Source of the DNA: Erythrobasidium yunnanense
Taxonomy: Eukaryota > Basidiomycota > Cystobasidiomycetes > Erythrobasidiales > Erythrobasidiaceae
Assembly: GCA_001600175.1 (NCBI GenBank)
Contig: BCJC01000007.1
Location: forward strand, 1-64,000
Length of the DNA stretch: 64,000 nucleotides
Reading direction: 5' to 3'
The notes beneath the pieces were generated by a model, which worked only from the letters and a program-made list of their open reading frames with translations, did not search any database and was not told where the DNA came from. Both the position numbers and the translations under genes were made by a program. Positions 10,660 to 23,430 of this stretch are shown piece after piece. Position 1 is the stretch's first letter. The number at the start of each line of letters is the position of its first letter.

Positions 10660-12656
10660 ATGTCTAGCTTCAAGGCAAACTCCTTCAAATCGTAAGCGAG
10701 AGCGCCCACATCGAGCAGATTGGACGCAGCTGATAGGTGGCGACCAACGTGCAGCGGCATCAACCACGATGTAAAGGACTACCACAAGGATGAGCAGGAG
10801 ACAGAGTATGTCTACGCTACCAGCAATGGTGTCCGTGAGTATCAAGAGTCGTTCATCTCCCCCGGTTCTCCGCTGACCCCGGTCAATGATTGACAGCTAT
10901 GCCCCATGCATACGAGGCACAGCGTATCGGACAAGGCGGTCCTCTTCTGCTCCAGGTATGCCAACACAAAGTATTGTTGTCCCAAGTGCCATGTTCTGAC
11001 AGTGTCTTTAGGACTTCCACCTCGTCGACCTCCTCTCCCACTTCGACAGAGAGAGAATTCCAGAGCGAGTTGTACACGCCAAGGGAGCTGGTGCTCACGG
11101 TGTCTTCAAGTGCACAAAGAGCTTGTCCGACATCTGCTTCGCCGACTTCTCCGCTGAGGAGGGACTTGAGTGCCCAGTCACCGTCCGATTCTCGGTAAGA
11201 CACCAGTACATAGGTTGCGACAGCTCAGACTAACACTATACATCCCAGACTGTCGGTGGAGAGTCTGGATCGGCCGACACTGCTCGAGACCCCAGAGGAT
11301 TCTCAATCAAGCTCAAGACCAGAGAGGGCAATATGGACTGGGTCTTCAACAACACTCCCGTCTTCTTCATGTAAGCATTCATGCACTGTTCTCTTTGGAA
11401 GCCATGCTGACTCTATTATGTTTCACAGCCGAGACCCAGCAAAGTTCCCTCACTTCATCCACACCCAGAAGCGTGATCCTCAGACTCACTTGAACGGAGG
11501 TGCCGACTCTACCATGTTCTGGGACTATCTATCCAACAACCCAGAGTCTATCCACCAGGTCATGTGGCTCTTCGGAGACCGAGGTATCCCCGATGGTTAC
11601 CGAAAGATGCAGGGATACTCTGGACACACCTTCAAGCTTGTCAAGAAGGACGGAACATGGGTTTACGCCCAGATCCACCTTCTCTCCCAGCAGGGAGTAG
11701 AGTTCCTCACCCAGGAGAAGGCTACCGAGCTAGCTGGTACCTCGCCAGATTATGCAACAAAGGATCTCTTCGATGCCATTGAGCGTGGTGACTTCCCTCA
11801 GTGGAAGGTATACGTACAGACCATGACTCCTCAGGAGGCCGAGAAGTTCAAGTACAACGTCTTCGATCTCACCAAGGTCTGGCCACACTCCGAGTTCCCT
11901 CTTCGCGAGTTTGGTGAGATGACTCTCAACCGAAACGTCAAGAACTACTTTGCCGAGGTCGAGCAGGCTGCATACAACCCGGCCCATATGGTTCCAGGTT
12001 TCGAGCCTTCTGCCGATCCCGTTCTCCAGAGTCGACTCTTCTCATACCCCGACACACACAGACATAGAATCGGAGCAAACTACCAGCAGCTGCCAGTCAA
12101 CCAGCACTTGACTTCGTACGCTGCTGGTTCTTTCCAGAGAGATGGTCAGATGGCCTTCTACAACGGTGGCAGCCGACCAAACTACATCTCCTCCATCGCT
12201 CCTCCTACATTCAAGAAGCGCTCCGTCCCTCTCGAGAAGATCCACAACGAATACATTGGCAACGCTGTAGCCTTCCTATCCGAGCTCCAGCCAGTCGACT
12301 TTGAGCAGCCACGAATGATGTGGAACAAGGTCTACGGCAAGGATGGCTCGCAGGCACGCATGATCAGCAACTTGGCTGGACACATGTCCACCTGCAAGCG
12401 TCCCGAGATCCTCAAGAAGCAGCTTGCTATCTTCTACGAGGTCGACCCTGCCATTGCTGAGCAGCTTGGAAAGGCTATCGGCATTACCGACTACCCCAAG
12501 GGTGTCAAGGGACTCCACTTCAACGGAATCCGAAACGGCATGAGCGACGGTGTCGACTTCAAGAACGTCACAGATCAGGGTTACAGCTCAGGACACATGA
12601 ACGGACACCCTGGTGAGACCGCTGAGCTCAGACAGAAGGTCAAGGCCATGCTATAA
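10660..12656 (+). CDS. monofunctional haem catalase, small-subunit type
   Basis: Breaks hydrogen peroxide to water and oxygen. The first exon is only about 33 nt ([11 protein letters not shown]), followed by four more introns and then one long exon. Conserved features: [20 protein letters not shown]; the distal His in [35 protein letters not shown]; the distal Asn block [20 protein letters not shown]; and the proximal haem ligand Tyr in [14 protein letters not shown] (near 12036-12075). About 510 residues, without the C-terminal extra domain of large catalases; it resembles clade 3. The end is KAML, not a PTS1 signal, so a cytosolic location is likely. Codons end mostly in C or G, more biased than the neighbours, which suggests high expression. 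Confidence 0.96.
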
Positions 12657-12827
12657 GCCCTTTGTCCGCTCATTTTGCGCGCGACCGAGACGACATTGTA
12701 GCTTTTAGATGATTCAATGATGATGGTCGAATGATATACTCCTCTTCTCACTCATTCCGTTCCGGCGCTGCCGACAGTTTCTCCATTGCACCTTGCTTGC
12801 TTCATTCGCATCTGACTAATTTCAAGC

Positions 12828-14638
12828 ATGAAACGCCAAGCAGCTGGCCAGAGGTCTAAAGCCGATACGAAAGGAGCTCCATCAAAGCGTGTCAAGCTGC
12901 AGGAGAACGGAGCTACCTCGAAAGCGGGTTCTGTGAACAAAGAAGATTCTTACAAGACAAAGTCGGCAAACGGCTCAAGCAATGGAAAACCTACAGCAAG
13001 CAGCAACAAAGGCAAGCAACGTGCTACAGAAGATGCTGTGACTTCCGCTCCTGTTCAAAAGCCTGCTGCGACCGCCTTCGAAATTGTCGCTGGCTCATAT
13101 GAACGAATCCTTTACGGCCTGCATTGTACTCTGTCTGGCAAGGGAGAGAGTGCTTCTGTCGACATGCAGCCTATCTTCCAATTCCCTGCGCACTTGACGT
13201 GTGTCAAAGCTTGTGATGCATCACCAAATGGCCGTTTTCTGGTCACAGGTGCGACAGACGAAGTCATCAAGCTGTGGGACCTGAAGAGAAGGAAAGAAGT
13301 TGGAGGTCTGCTTGCACATGATAGTGAGCTGGCCAGCCTTGTTATTAGCAGCAGCTTTCTGATAATTTGATCAGGCGACATTTCTAGCTTGACGTTTTCC
13401 ACCGACAAATACCTCGTCAGCACAAGTGCGGATGGTACTCTTGCTCTCTTCCGCACAAAAGATTGGTCCGTGCTACGGAAATTCAAGGGTCATAAGGTGA
13501 ATTGCTGGGCCGTACCAGGTGTTCATATTTTATTGCTGACGATCGCATCGCACAGGGCAAAGTTAACTATGTATCAGTACATCCGCAAGGTAGAGTGGCC
13601 TTGACTGTAGGGAAAGATCGTTGTTTGCGAATGTGGGATCTCTTGGGCAGAAGTACTGGGAAGTCCAGTCTTAGCACAAAGCTGGGCGCAGGTGCGTATC
13701 CGTAATATCTGTACACACAAGCATGCACTGATCCACTTCCAATATCGATAGAGGCGGACATTGTCAGATGGAACTCTGCAGGCGATAAGTTCGTAGTCGT
13801 TTTAGACCGAGAAGTGCGAATTTACACGACAGTATGTTCACCCACAGAATTTCGCTTCGGACACACGCTGACGTGAAATGCTGTCTAGAACATGAAGCTG
13901 CTGCATAGCTTGACGTCGAGATCAAGATTTCACGATGCCGTCTTTGCTGTCCTAGGCGGAACTGAGGTGTTGCTCGTCGCTTGCGATGATCACAAAGTAC
14001 GTATATACAAGGACATCAGTAGTGCAGCACCCAGGCAGACGACTCAAGGCGTCGAGGCCGGTGAAGAGGAGGATAGCAACGAAGATGGTGATGAAGCTGG
14101 AACGCCATTGACTTTGTTTGCTGAGCTAGTTGGTCACAAGAATCGGTAGGGTCTGCGTGTCCACATTGTTGTTGATATGCTAATGTGCTTGTGCAGGATC
14201 AAGTCACTTCGTGTCGTGACGGTTCTGGATCAGCAGCTCGCTGTTACTATTTCGTCGGATGGTTTCATCCATGTCTATCCTCTTCCCATGTCGCTCGAAG
14301 GAAGTAGCGAAGCCCCACATGCGATACAGCAAATAGGGACATATGACACCAAAGGAACACGCTTGACATGCCTCACAGCAGTGGCAGTAGGCGACGATCG
14401 AACAACAGTAGCTTCCATTGCTGGAGGCAGGAGTGACGATGAAGACGATGATTCCGACAGCAGTGATGACGATGACGAGCTGGTGGTGCCAGAAGGGTGG
14501 CAAGAGGTGGACGTGGAGTCTCTAGATGGTGAAGAGGCGGAAGGCGCAAGCGATGATGACAGTGAGGAGGAGGCAGCAGATGAAGAGGTTGAGGACGGAG
14601 CTGAAGAAGAGTGGGGCGGAATAGCCAACGGCGAGTAG
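12828..14638 (+). CDS. MAK11: Mak11/PAK1IP1-like WD40 ribosome-biogenesis protein
   Basis: WD40 protein of the Mak11 (PAK1IP1) family, which acts in 60S ribosomal subunit assembly in the nucleolus. A basic, Lys/Ser-rich N-terminus of about 80 residues is followed by FEIVAGSYERILYGL, typical of the family, and then WD repeats: LVTGATDEVIKLWDL, LVSTSADGTLALFR, ALTVGKDRCLRMWDL and ISSDGFIHVYPL. The C-terminus is a long acidic tail of Asp, Glu and Ser ending NGE. Several introns lie within the repeat region (for example near 13340-13375 and 13495-13555). It starts 171 bp after the catalase stop and ends convergently with the M50B gene. Confidence 0.82.
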
Positions 14639-14841
14639 TAACTTCGCATGTCTCGTTGTCCTTATCGTCATATGCATGTCAAACAGATTCTTCATATCTA
14701 TCAATCACTTTTTGTAGTCCGAACAACATGTCGTCTATGCCATCGCGAGATCTGATTGTCCATTGGGGTGTTGCTACCGATATCGCTGAAATTCGTGCTG
14801 ATTGCGAGGCTATACAACAACAAGAAAGACTTGCTTGCAAT

Positions 14842-17054
14842 CTACGTCGCCAAGAATGCTTGCCTGTCATGACAGATCGGTCAGTATCTCCGAGGATTAG
14901 TGGACTCTCGAAACACCCACCCTTGGCAGAACATGCTGTGGGGCGACTGCCTGAATGCGTAAACGCCGACGATGATCGTTGCCGCGAAGAAGACCGACTG
15001 GAAAGATGAGCGTACATCAGCCTGGGCCAGATTGTGTTGTCAAGAGTGCGGAACTGACAGTGATCAAAAGCCAGATCCATAGCCAGACTGCGAAAAATAC
15101 ATCACTAGTCAGCTAGCGAAATGCCATCTGGCAGAAGACGGAGGACGCGCACTCCAGGCATGTAGAAAACCGAAACGCTCGGCGTGCAGCACGCAGCAAC
15201 AAGGGCTGTAGAAACAGCGAAGGGTCACATCAGCGACGAACACGAGGGAGCGAGTTTCAATGCTGTATATGCTTACTTGAGCTTGCCAAAGACCTGCATA
15301 TGCGAACGAAGCGGTCAGTCACGGTAGTTATAGGCAGGAAATCTGGCCTAGAAAACCTTACCCAGTCATCGATGAAGTCCCAGAGGACATACCATGTGGA
15401 CATGATACCAACGAAGAGGACGAGGAAGCGCAAGAAGCGGGCATCTGTCAGATTAAAGGGAGCAGGGAGAGATCGCAGACCGGGAAATAGAGAGGGACAC
15501 GAGAATGTATGTCAGGAAAGCGTTGATCAAGTATAAGGAGTAAGCAGCTTACGATCGATGAACCACAATGCGATAAGTAGACCTGAAAGACGATATAAGC
15601 ATGTCTGTGGTGGCGTCGATAGTGTGCAATAGATGCATACCCAAGTTCGCAGCTACTAGAACGAGACCTAAAGGGGTTCCGAGGAGGTTAACCGCTACGA
15701 CGAGAAAAAGTATGCCAATGAGGATGGATCTACAAACGCGTGGCACAGAAACAATGTACATCAGACAGCATCAATCAGTGAAACATGTTAGACTCACGCG
15801 ACCTTGCTATAAAGCGTATTGAATCCACATAGAATAAGTGTGCATCCAAGGAGGATGCTGAACGTATATCCAAAAGGAATCGCAATGACAGGATAAGGAC
15901 CCGGCCCATCATCTGTCTCGATTGGGTTCTTCCATATACACAGACCGCCGTCTGCGGGATCTGTAGCGACTGTCGAAAGATCGCGACCCATGAGTATCCC
16001 AACTGTTACGTGACCGGCTTCGTGGAGGATGAGGACGAGCATCTACACGGAAGGGGATGTGTAGAAGGAGACATTGACGGGAAGAGGAAGAGCGAAGGGA
16101 GGAAGGGAAGAAGGGAAGAAGAGTAAGATGGGTAAGCAAACGAGTTGAGGGTACGAGAATCCGAAAGGACAGAAGGCGGAGCATGGAGGAGGAAGCGGGA
16201 ACGGATAGAGAAGAGATTAAGAGGATAGATAGAGTGCGTAGGTAAGAGGATAGCCGGATGTGAAGGAAAAGAAGGAAAGCGAGAATAAACAAGTAGAAAC
16301 AGAGCAAAGGGAAGTCCACGATACAAGCAGAGGAAAAGCGATATATAAAGAAGGCACGAAGAATCAGCAAAGGAGGTTAAAGAAGTCGAGTAGCAATGCC
16401 TAGACTAACCTTGAGCGGATAGATGATGTATCTGATGATAACGAAGTTCCAGCCAATAAGGATGAGAGCCCACATGATAGGGATAGCAATGAGTGTGATC
16501 TTCTGTTCCCTCGTAACAGATAACACGCCAGGTTCTTCATACTTATCGTTTCCAGGCTCGCACCTTGCGAATCTGGGTATGAATTTCTGAGGATCGTTTG
16601 GATCGTAGTCTGGCTGAGGAGTCGCATCTGGTAGACGCGATGTAGTTGTTGTGACGGTCCTTGTAGATTGCGATTGCGTGCTTGTGGAAGTGAAAGTTGT
16701 TGTCGTCTGCGTTGTTCCTGCCTGGCCTGCAAGGACTGCCGTTGTAGTGTATACAGTCTGCGTTCCCGTAGTCTGCGCAGGAGTAGACTCCACTATCGTT
16801 GACGTCGTAGTTATCGCTTGCGCCTGATCACTTTCTCCCGCTGTAACTGTCCTCGTCCGAATGACTGTTGTCGTTGGCCATCCTGCCCAGTTTCCATGCA
16901 CGTCGACATTCGCTGCTGGTGTCAACTGCGGTGATCTCCGTATGTTCGTCGGAATATGCGATGCCGCTATCGAGCTGATAAGGTGAAGCAGCGCGAAGAC
17001 TGCGAAGGTTCGCCGTGAAGTATAGCTGTACGAGCAGCTACAGCGTGGAGGCAT
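14842..17054 (-). CDS. M50B-like membrane metalloprotease with Ser/Thr-rich ectodomain
   Basis: Fungal peptidase M50B-like protein, distantly related to site-2 proteases. Exon 1 (17054 to about 16411) encodes a signal-like segment, a Thr/Ser-rich stalk of about 100 residues, and TREQKITLIAIPIMWALILIG then IRYIIYPLK. The next exon carries the zinc motif HEAGH (near 16020-16035). Later exons give the membrane segment ILLGCTLILCGFNTLYSK and RFLRFLVLFVGIMSTWYVLW with DFIDDW. The end, QAFLAT, follows from joining the last intron in the best phase. The intron between IYPLK and HEAGH is about 370 nt and strongly pyrimidine-rich, much longer than the usual 50-60 nt. Exons between 15300 and 15000 are hard to delimit. 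Confidence 0.75.
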
Positions 17055-17476
17055 GGCAGCGACTTGTGCAGCTGGTCAGTACAGAAGCAGGCCTCTCTCT
17101 CAGTCATCAGCAGCACTGTTTTGGCTTGTTTGGGCATTCTGGCAGTAGATGGATCGCTCGACATCTGGAAGTGAGCCGAACAAGAGCATCGTGCAGGATC
17201 ATCGTTGTTTTCGCAGCAATCTTGCAGCGTGTTGGTGTAAAGCAGAGAGTAGGTGCATATACATAGTTGGAGTCGTTTCAAGACTGGCTTCAGTATTTTG
17301 CGCGTGTCTCAGTACTGTATGTTTTGATCGAGAAATTGGAGACGCGTGTCTCAGTGTGTTTATCGCGGAGATTGCAAGTTGGCAGAGGGCAACAGAGAAA
17401 GAGAAGGAAGAAGGAAGAAGAAGCAAGGAAAAGAAGAGAAGAGAAGAGAACAGAAGGAGTGCAGTGCTCTCTCATC
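17055..17476. promoter_or_regulatory. divergent promoter region of M50B and Wee1 genes
   Basis: 422 bp between divergent start codons. The last part before the Wee1 ATG (about 17396-17455) is a polypurine run of A and G, likely within the Wee1 leader. The Wee1 frame stays open through much of the region, but no upstream ATG is needed to explain the gene. Confidence 0.4.
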
Positions 17477-20400
17477 ATGGCCGCCGCTGCCTCTCCCAGC
17501 AACAGCATCAGCAGCACTTCAACTCAGTCGGCAGCTTCTACACCGGTCACTTGGACACCGAGAGCAGGGCCATCTAGTGCATCATACATGGAGAGTGGAC
17601 AGAGTAATCATAGTACTCGGCCTCCCCTACTGCGAAGGAGTCCTCAGACAGCAAGACTCGTGTCGCCTTCACCCAAGGGGAGCACTCATTACAACAGCAG
17701 ACAGCATGGCAGTCAACAGCAACAGCAGCAACAAGGGCAAGGAGAGAGTAGTAGTAGCAATGGATACAGCACACTGCAATCCCCAGCCAAGATTGGGTCC
17801 AGTCCAGCGAGGGGAAGAGGAATATCATCACTCTTTCCACCCAGTCCAGACAATGGCAAGCGCGCATCACTCCTCAGACGTTGTACAGCATTACTGACAC
17901 TCTCTCTCTTCTCAGCCAATCTCTTACATCGAGAAGCAGTCAACGCGAGCGCCGTGGTGGCGAAGACAGCAAACAACAATCACAACAAGAAGAGATTCGA
18001 CATGTCAGACTGGCAGTTTGATCTGGCAGCTATAGCATCCGATGGAATTGCAGAAACACCAACAGCGACGCATTTCAGCTTTTCTTCGGGGAGGAGGAAT
18101 AACAATGATGAAGGAGACAGTCCACCATGCTTGGGAGAATCCAGGAGTAGCAGATACACTCCTCCAATGACATATATACCACCCAAGACTGTCCTCAAAC
18201 CAAGAAGATCAGTCAATGCTCTTGCGACAATGATGCCAAATACAGCTCCACAACTAGCAAGACATCGCATCGTCAGCGCAAACTCAACAGCATCTACATC
18301 TACCTCTTCTTCGTTTACACCTCCGCCATCGCGTCTTCCTGTTCCAACTTCGAAAGCTTCAGCGTCAGGTCAACCCATCAAACGCTCAACACGACCTCCT
18401 GCTCTTCGCTCAATTCCAACACCTTTAGCGAGTATCCCATCAACAGCACCAGCACAGGATGAGAGACCAGGGACAGCTTCATCATTCGACCAAACAACCA
18501 GAGCCCTGCGACATAGGCATCGCACGCTATCGATATCGGAGTCAGAAGGAGATGCATCAGAGCAGGAAGAGCTGGATGAAACGCTTCCAGACTCTCCCGA
18601 CTTCTTGATAGCTATGAAAGATGGATACATTGGAGAGAACGACCTTCCGTCGGTGCTGAACACGGTCGAGAGAAGGAGTAAACACAGTAGTCTCGAAAGC
18701 ATTTCAGGCTTACCCATCTCTTCGACCTCAGCAGAAGGATCACCGTTCATTGATACTCCAGGAAGGAAACGAGGAGACTCTCTACCTTTCAAACCCATCA
18801 CGAACGATGCTTTCAGTTCATTCTCGACTCTCCCTCCACACCCTTCTCAGCCGACATTAAAGTCGTCTAGAATATCTTATCCTCCCAAACGCTTGGATTT
18901 CGACAAGAAGGGCAAAGATCCCCTCTATGCTTCCACGCCAGCTAGTGGTTCGTCGGGCTCGCAAGCTGGAAGTGGAAATGCATCCGCAAGCAACAGCAGC
19001 AAAGCACTTGATCAATTATTCCTCGCTAGTATCCTCAGTGGATCAGCATCAGCTATTCCTGCTTCATCTTCCGCTACGCTCCCGTCAACCGCTTCTCCCG
19101 CAAGAGCGAGAGCGCTGTCGAAATCGTCATCCGGTGCGCTGAACAGTGGGAATCTGATCATCAATAGCATGAGCAGTCGGAAGCGCAATGCCAACGGAGC
19201 AATGATCATGACGGGCGGAGCAGCAGGGAAGAACAGCAGCAAGCTAGCTGCCAACTCCCCTATAACCGCTTCTTTCCCTCTTTCGAGGAACGGATCCAAT
19301 TCATCAAACAAGACTTCGTCGAGCTATGCTGCTGCAAGTAGTAGCAGAAGACCGAGTATCGACACGTCGAATCTTGGAAACGCAAATGCAAACACCGACG
19401 AAGATCTCGATGTCGCTTCTATGCCTACTCTTACAGACTCGAGCTCAGCTACATCGTCTCTTGCTAGTTCATCGAGAAGACACAGTGCTCAACAGGGCAG
19501 CGCATCCAACGAGAATGAGAGTTTCGAGCAGCAGGAGGAAATGATGCTCGGAGACGATTCTTCATTCATGGCAATGGAGGATGTGTCATTCGACTCGTCT
19601 GCTGCCGACTTGTCGACTGATCTATCAGGATCGTTCGGACAATCCTCCTCTCAGCATCACAAGCAGAGACTAGGCCATATGCGCAGAACGTCGTCAACAA
19701 ATACCTCGCTCAATCTTTCTGGATTTGGAGGAGATGCATCAACCACTTCATCCAAGGTCTTTTCCGATAAACCGATCCCTAAGGCAAAGCAACGTTCTCC
19801 ACACTTCAAGAATGTCAGACCTCTCCAAGCTGCTTTCATGAACTCTGGTCTGCTGTCCAAGAAAGGAAGACCAAGAGGAGAACGAGATAGTGGGATCGGA
19901 CTCGGCGCTACACCTCCTCCTGCTTCTCATGCTTGGTCCAGGCTGCTAGGCGGTGGAGGAAGCGTCACTTCGACGCCTGCTGCAAACTCTACGTACTCGA
20001 ACAGCCCTGCAAATTCAAGTTATGCATTCCCTGCTTCTCCTGCTATTCGGGCAGAGATAGCTGCTTTCCACAAACAGCAACAACAGGCTCCTGGAACGCC
20101 TGCTCAAGCACCACACATGCCAGATACGCCATGCAAGCGTCCTCCTCTCTTCTCTCACTCAAGAATAGCAGCTGCAAATTCCAACGTCAGCATCAATACA
20201 AAGACACACCAACTTCATCCTCTTGCGCAGACCAGCCGTCCAATTCAGGTTCGATCTTCCTCCTCTTGTTCATCGACAAGCGATTCTTCGAGCGTCGTCA
20301 ACAGTATCCCTGGATCAGCAGTCAAAGCACGACCTTCAAACACCTACTCTCCGCGCCAGGGATCAGGCGTGACTCATTCCCCAACATCAGCAGGCAGCCC

Positions 20401-22189
20401 ATGCGGTTCGACCAACGCTCACAACCTTGTCGCAAATGAGAATATACCGACTTCAACGAAGGGCCCGGTCCATCTGAGGGCTATAAGGCCGGCTCTTTTC
20501 AGAAGGAGAAGTAGTGGACAGCTGAATACGGCTGCTGATGGATCCCTAATCTCCATCTCGGAGAGAAGCGGTGGTGGAGCTGCTAGAAGTGGTATCGTCG
20601 ATTGGGAGCCAATGACGCCTACGAGGGCTGTATCGGGCACTCAATGGCTCAAGGGTGCGTAATTCATGTAGAGGGTCTTGAAGGAGAGCCAAGCTGACCA
20701 GTATTCCGCTATTGTTATACAGTGCCTCAGTTGGCTATCTCGCCTATCGCTACGTCTCCTCAAGAAGGAAGTTCTGAAGATGGAAGCGACGTGCCCATGG
20801 TCTCGCCTACTTCGCCTCTCTGCGCCGTCCCTCCCTCCTTCACTGCGCGCTTCAATGCCGAACGACCACAGCCAGCCTCACTACCTCGAGCTGCTCTCCC
20901 ACACATCAAAGTCTTACAACGACCCGTATTCCGCCTTCGACACTCTTCATCGCACGTCCATACCGCAAGACAGACAGAGCTCATGTCTCCCGATCAATTC
21001 GCTACTATGTATAGCATCACCCGTACGCTTGGTCAAGGCGAGTTCAGCGAAGCTTATGAAGTCGAAGAACGAGCAACGGGACTCGTCTCTGCTGTCAAGA
21101 AGACGAAAGTGCCTTTTGGCGGACCGAAGGATAGACTGAGGAGATTGGAAGAGGTGGATGTCCTGCGACTCCTCATGAATACACCAGATGGACCATCACC
21201 GCACATTATCCAGCTCTTCGATGCTTGGGAACAGAGCGGAAACCTCTACATCAAGACTGAACTATGTTCATTCGGCAATTTGGCGTCTTTCCTAGAAGAG
21301 TACGGCAAGCTCTACGAAGTACTCGACGAAGCTAGAGTCTGGAAGATGCTCGCCGAGATATCAGCTGGAGTTGCGCATATCCACCAAGAAGGCGTACTTC
21401 ACCTCGACTTGAAGCCTGCAAACATCTTCATCACTGATCGAGGCGGTCTAAAGATCGGTGACTTTGGACTAGCAACTCGTTGGCCGAGAGTCAGTGCCGT
21501 CACGATATTGCAGAATGCAGCTGTACAGTCGCCTGGATGGGATTCTTCAGCTTCTGTTTGGTCTTCCGAAAGAGTCAGGACAAAGAGTAATGGAGATCCG
21601 CCTGCTGCTACAGAGCTAGAAAGGGAGGGAGACAGAGAGTATATCGCGCCTGAGATCCTACGTGGTAGATACAGCAAAGCCGCCGACATGTTCTCGTGAG
21701 TGCTCAGCATACAGTCAATCCCTGACTATCAACTGAATCCAATCGTCTCTATGCAGTCTCGGCCTTGTCATCCTAGAGGCAGCTACAAATGTAGTTCTGC
21801 CCGACAACGGTACACCCTGGCGCAAGCTGCGAGAAGATGACTTTAGCGACGTTGATCTCGGACACATCTCCGACGAGCTCGTCAACGTTATTGTGCATCT
21901 ACTTTCTTCTGATCCAGTCAATCGCACCAGCATCGAAGAGCTACAACAGCATCCGGTTCTCAGCAAGATGCAAGCTCTACGGCGCGCCGGGATGGCGCTT
22001 GAGCGTAACGGAACGGACGACGCTATGTTGCAAGATGTTACTTTCTCTGCAAAAGGCGCTGTCATAGAAGAAGAGCCAGATTTCCTGCCAAAGCTCTTTG
22101 CAGAGGTTCGCAATGCCTGGCATTCTCCCAAACGCAACAGGATCGTTCCAGCTGCGACGTCCAATTCCATGGACATTGACGAGCAGTGA
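17477..22189 (+). CDS. WEE1: Wee1-type mitotic inhibitor kinase
   Basis: Phosphorylates the inhibitory Tyr of Cdk1 and so delays mitosis. Three exons, joined at about 20660/20723 and 21698/21756. The first about 1,060 residues are a single, low-complexity exon rich in Ser, Thr, Pro and Gln, likely disordered and phosphorylated. The kinase domain is at roughly residues 1150-1450. It has the glycine loop LGQGEFSEAYEV, VAL-type lysine region SAVKKTK, the Wee-family catalytic loop HLDLKPANIF, and DFGLATR. The block PDNGTPWRKLREDDFSDVDL after the second intron is typical of Wee1 rather than other kinases. About 1,530 residues in all, long for the family because of the N-terminus. Ends MDIDEQ. Confidence 0.93.
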
Positions 22190-22526
22190 ATGTTCCCTTC
22201 CCTTCACTTTAGGCAATTTCCACTTTCCACCTGCACTCGTGCACTAGACTCTTGCTGCTGTGCTTTTCACCTTCCCACATTCGCTCTTTCAATACAACAG
22301 TTCTGAGCAATTGTTTACAAAGCCACATTCACTTTTACGCCCTATTCAACCTTTACGAATCTTTAAGTACTCCGCCCTTCGTTGTTGACATAGATGCTAG
22401 CTTTATTTGCTTTTCCGCTCTAATGCTGTTCAAATTGTAGTTCCAAATCAAATCAAATTCAAATGTTCAAGTATTCTTCGTCTCGTTCGCCGGTTAACCT
22501 TCTTGTCCTCCTCACAACTTCGCACC

Positions 22527-23015
22527 ATGATTTTCTGTCCACTATGTGCAAACATGCTGCACGTACAGCAAGATGATGGCAACAAGTTTAGCTGCACGAC
22601 CTGCCCATACGACTATCCTATCCGAGGGAAACAATACGTCGAGACAAACTACATGACGAGGAAGAAGGCAGACGACGTCTTGGGAGGAGAGGACAGCTGG
22701 AAGAACGTAGATTCCGTAGAGAGTATGTCGTGCATCTGTATTGGAGCTTTATCACGATCTTACGGCGAACTGCAACAGCGACCTGTCCAAAATGTGACCA
22801 CCGTAGAGCTTTCTACATGCAAATCCAGATTAGAAGTGCAGGTGAGCTAGCACAATCATAAACTTCGAGCGCATGTATGCTGATGAGCTGCTTCAGATGA
22901 GCCCAGCACGACCTTCTATGTAGATTTGACATCCTTTTCTTCGCGATACAACAGCTGACCGGTTCAACAGAGATGCTGTCGCAACGAATGCGCCTATCAA
23001 TGGAAGGAGAACTGA
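22527..23015 (+). CDS. RPC11: RNA polymerase III subunit RPC11 (Rpc10/POLR3K)
   Basis: Small TFIIS-like subunit of RNA polymerase III, needed for RNA cleavage and termination. Starts MIFCPLCANML, giving the N-terminal zinc ribbon with a second pair in FSCTTCPYDYPI. The C-terminal ribbon, after introns, contains TCPKCDHRRAFYMQIQIRSADEP, with the catalytic-loop Asp-Glu, then CCRNECAYQWKEN before TGA at 23013-23015. About 110 residues, the family's usual length. Three or so short introns. Confidence 0.93.
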
Positions 23016-23430
23016 AGATGTAGTGCATCCCCTCGATCTCCTATCTGCGCATGTCATCGTGTCGAATATATCAAGATTGGCCTGCAAGCTACATCCTGGA
23101 TGTCGCATGTCACTATGGTGTACTCACGATAATACGCAACTGGACCCTCAATCATAGCGAACATAGGCTGGCGAATCCATCAGCTCAAGAAATCAACCTG
23201 CGCGTGCCAATCCATCCGAGCCAGAAACGACAAGGCATCGACAGTGTAGCAGACCATAATAAAGGGAACATGTAATTGTGGGAGACGGGTCACATGCGCC
23301 TGGCATTACTCTACACGGGAGTAGTCAATACACTGGAGAGGGAAAGCCGGCCTTGACAGCCGGGAAAGAGAAGTGGATAATTCGGAAGGAATTGGCCGAG
23401 CTCTGATGGGAGCGTGACAGAATGCAGTGA
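23016..23430. other. convergent 3' intergenic region
   Basis: 415 bp between the stop codons of RPC11 (+) and the DUF6593-like gene (-). No gene or repeat is seen; it should hold both terminators. Confidence 0.4.

Noticed and set aside
19933-20439. 168-codon + frame inside the Wee1 first exon
   Set aside because: Shadow frame of the long low-complexity exon.
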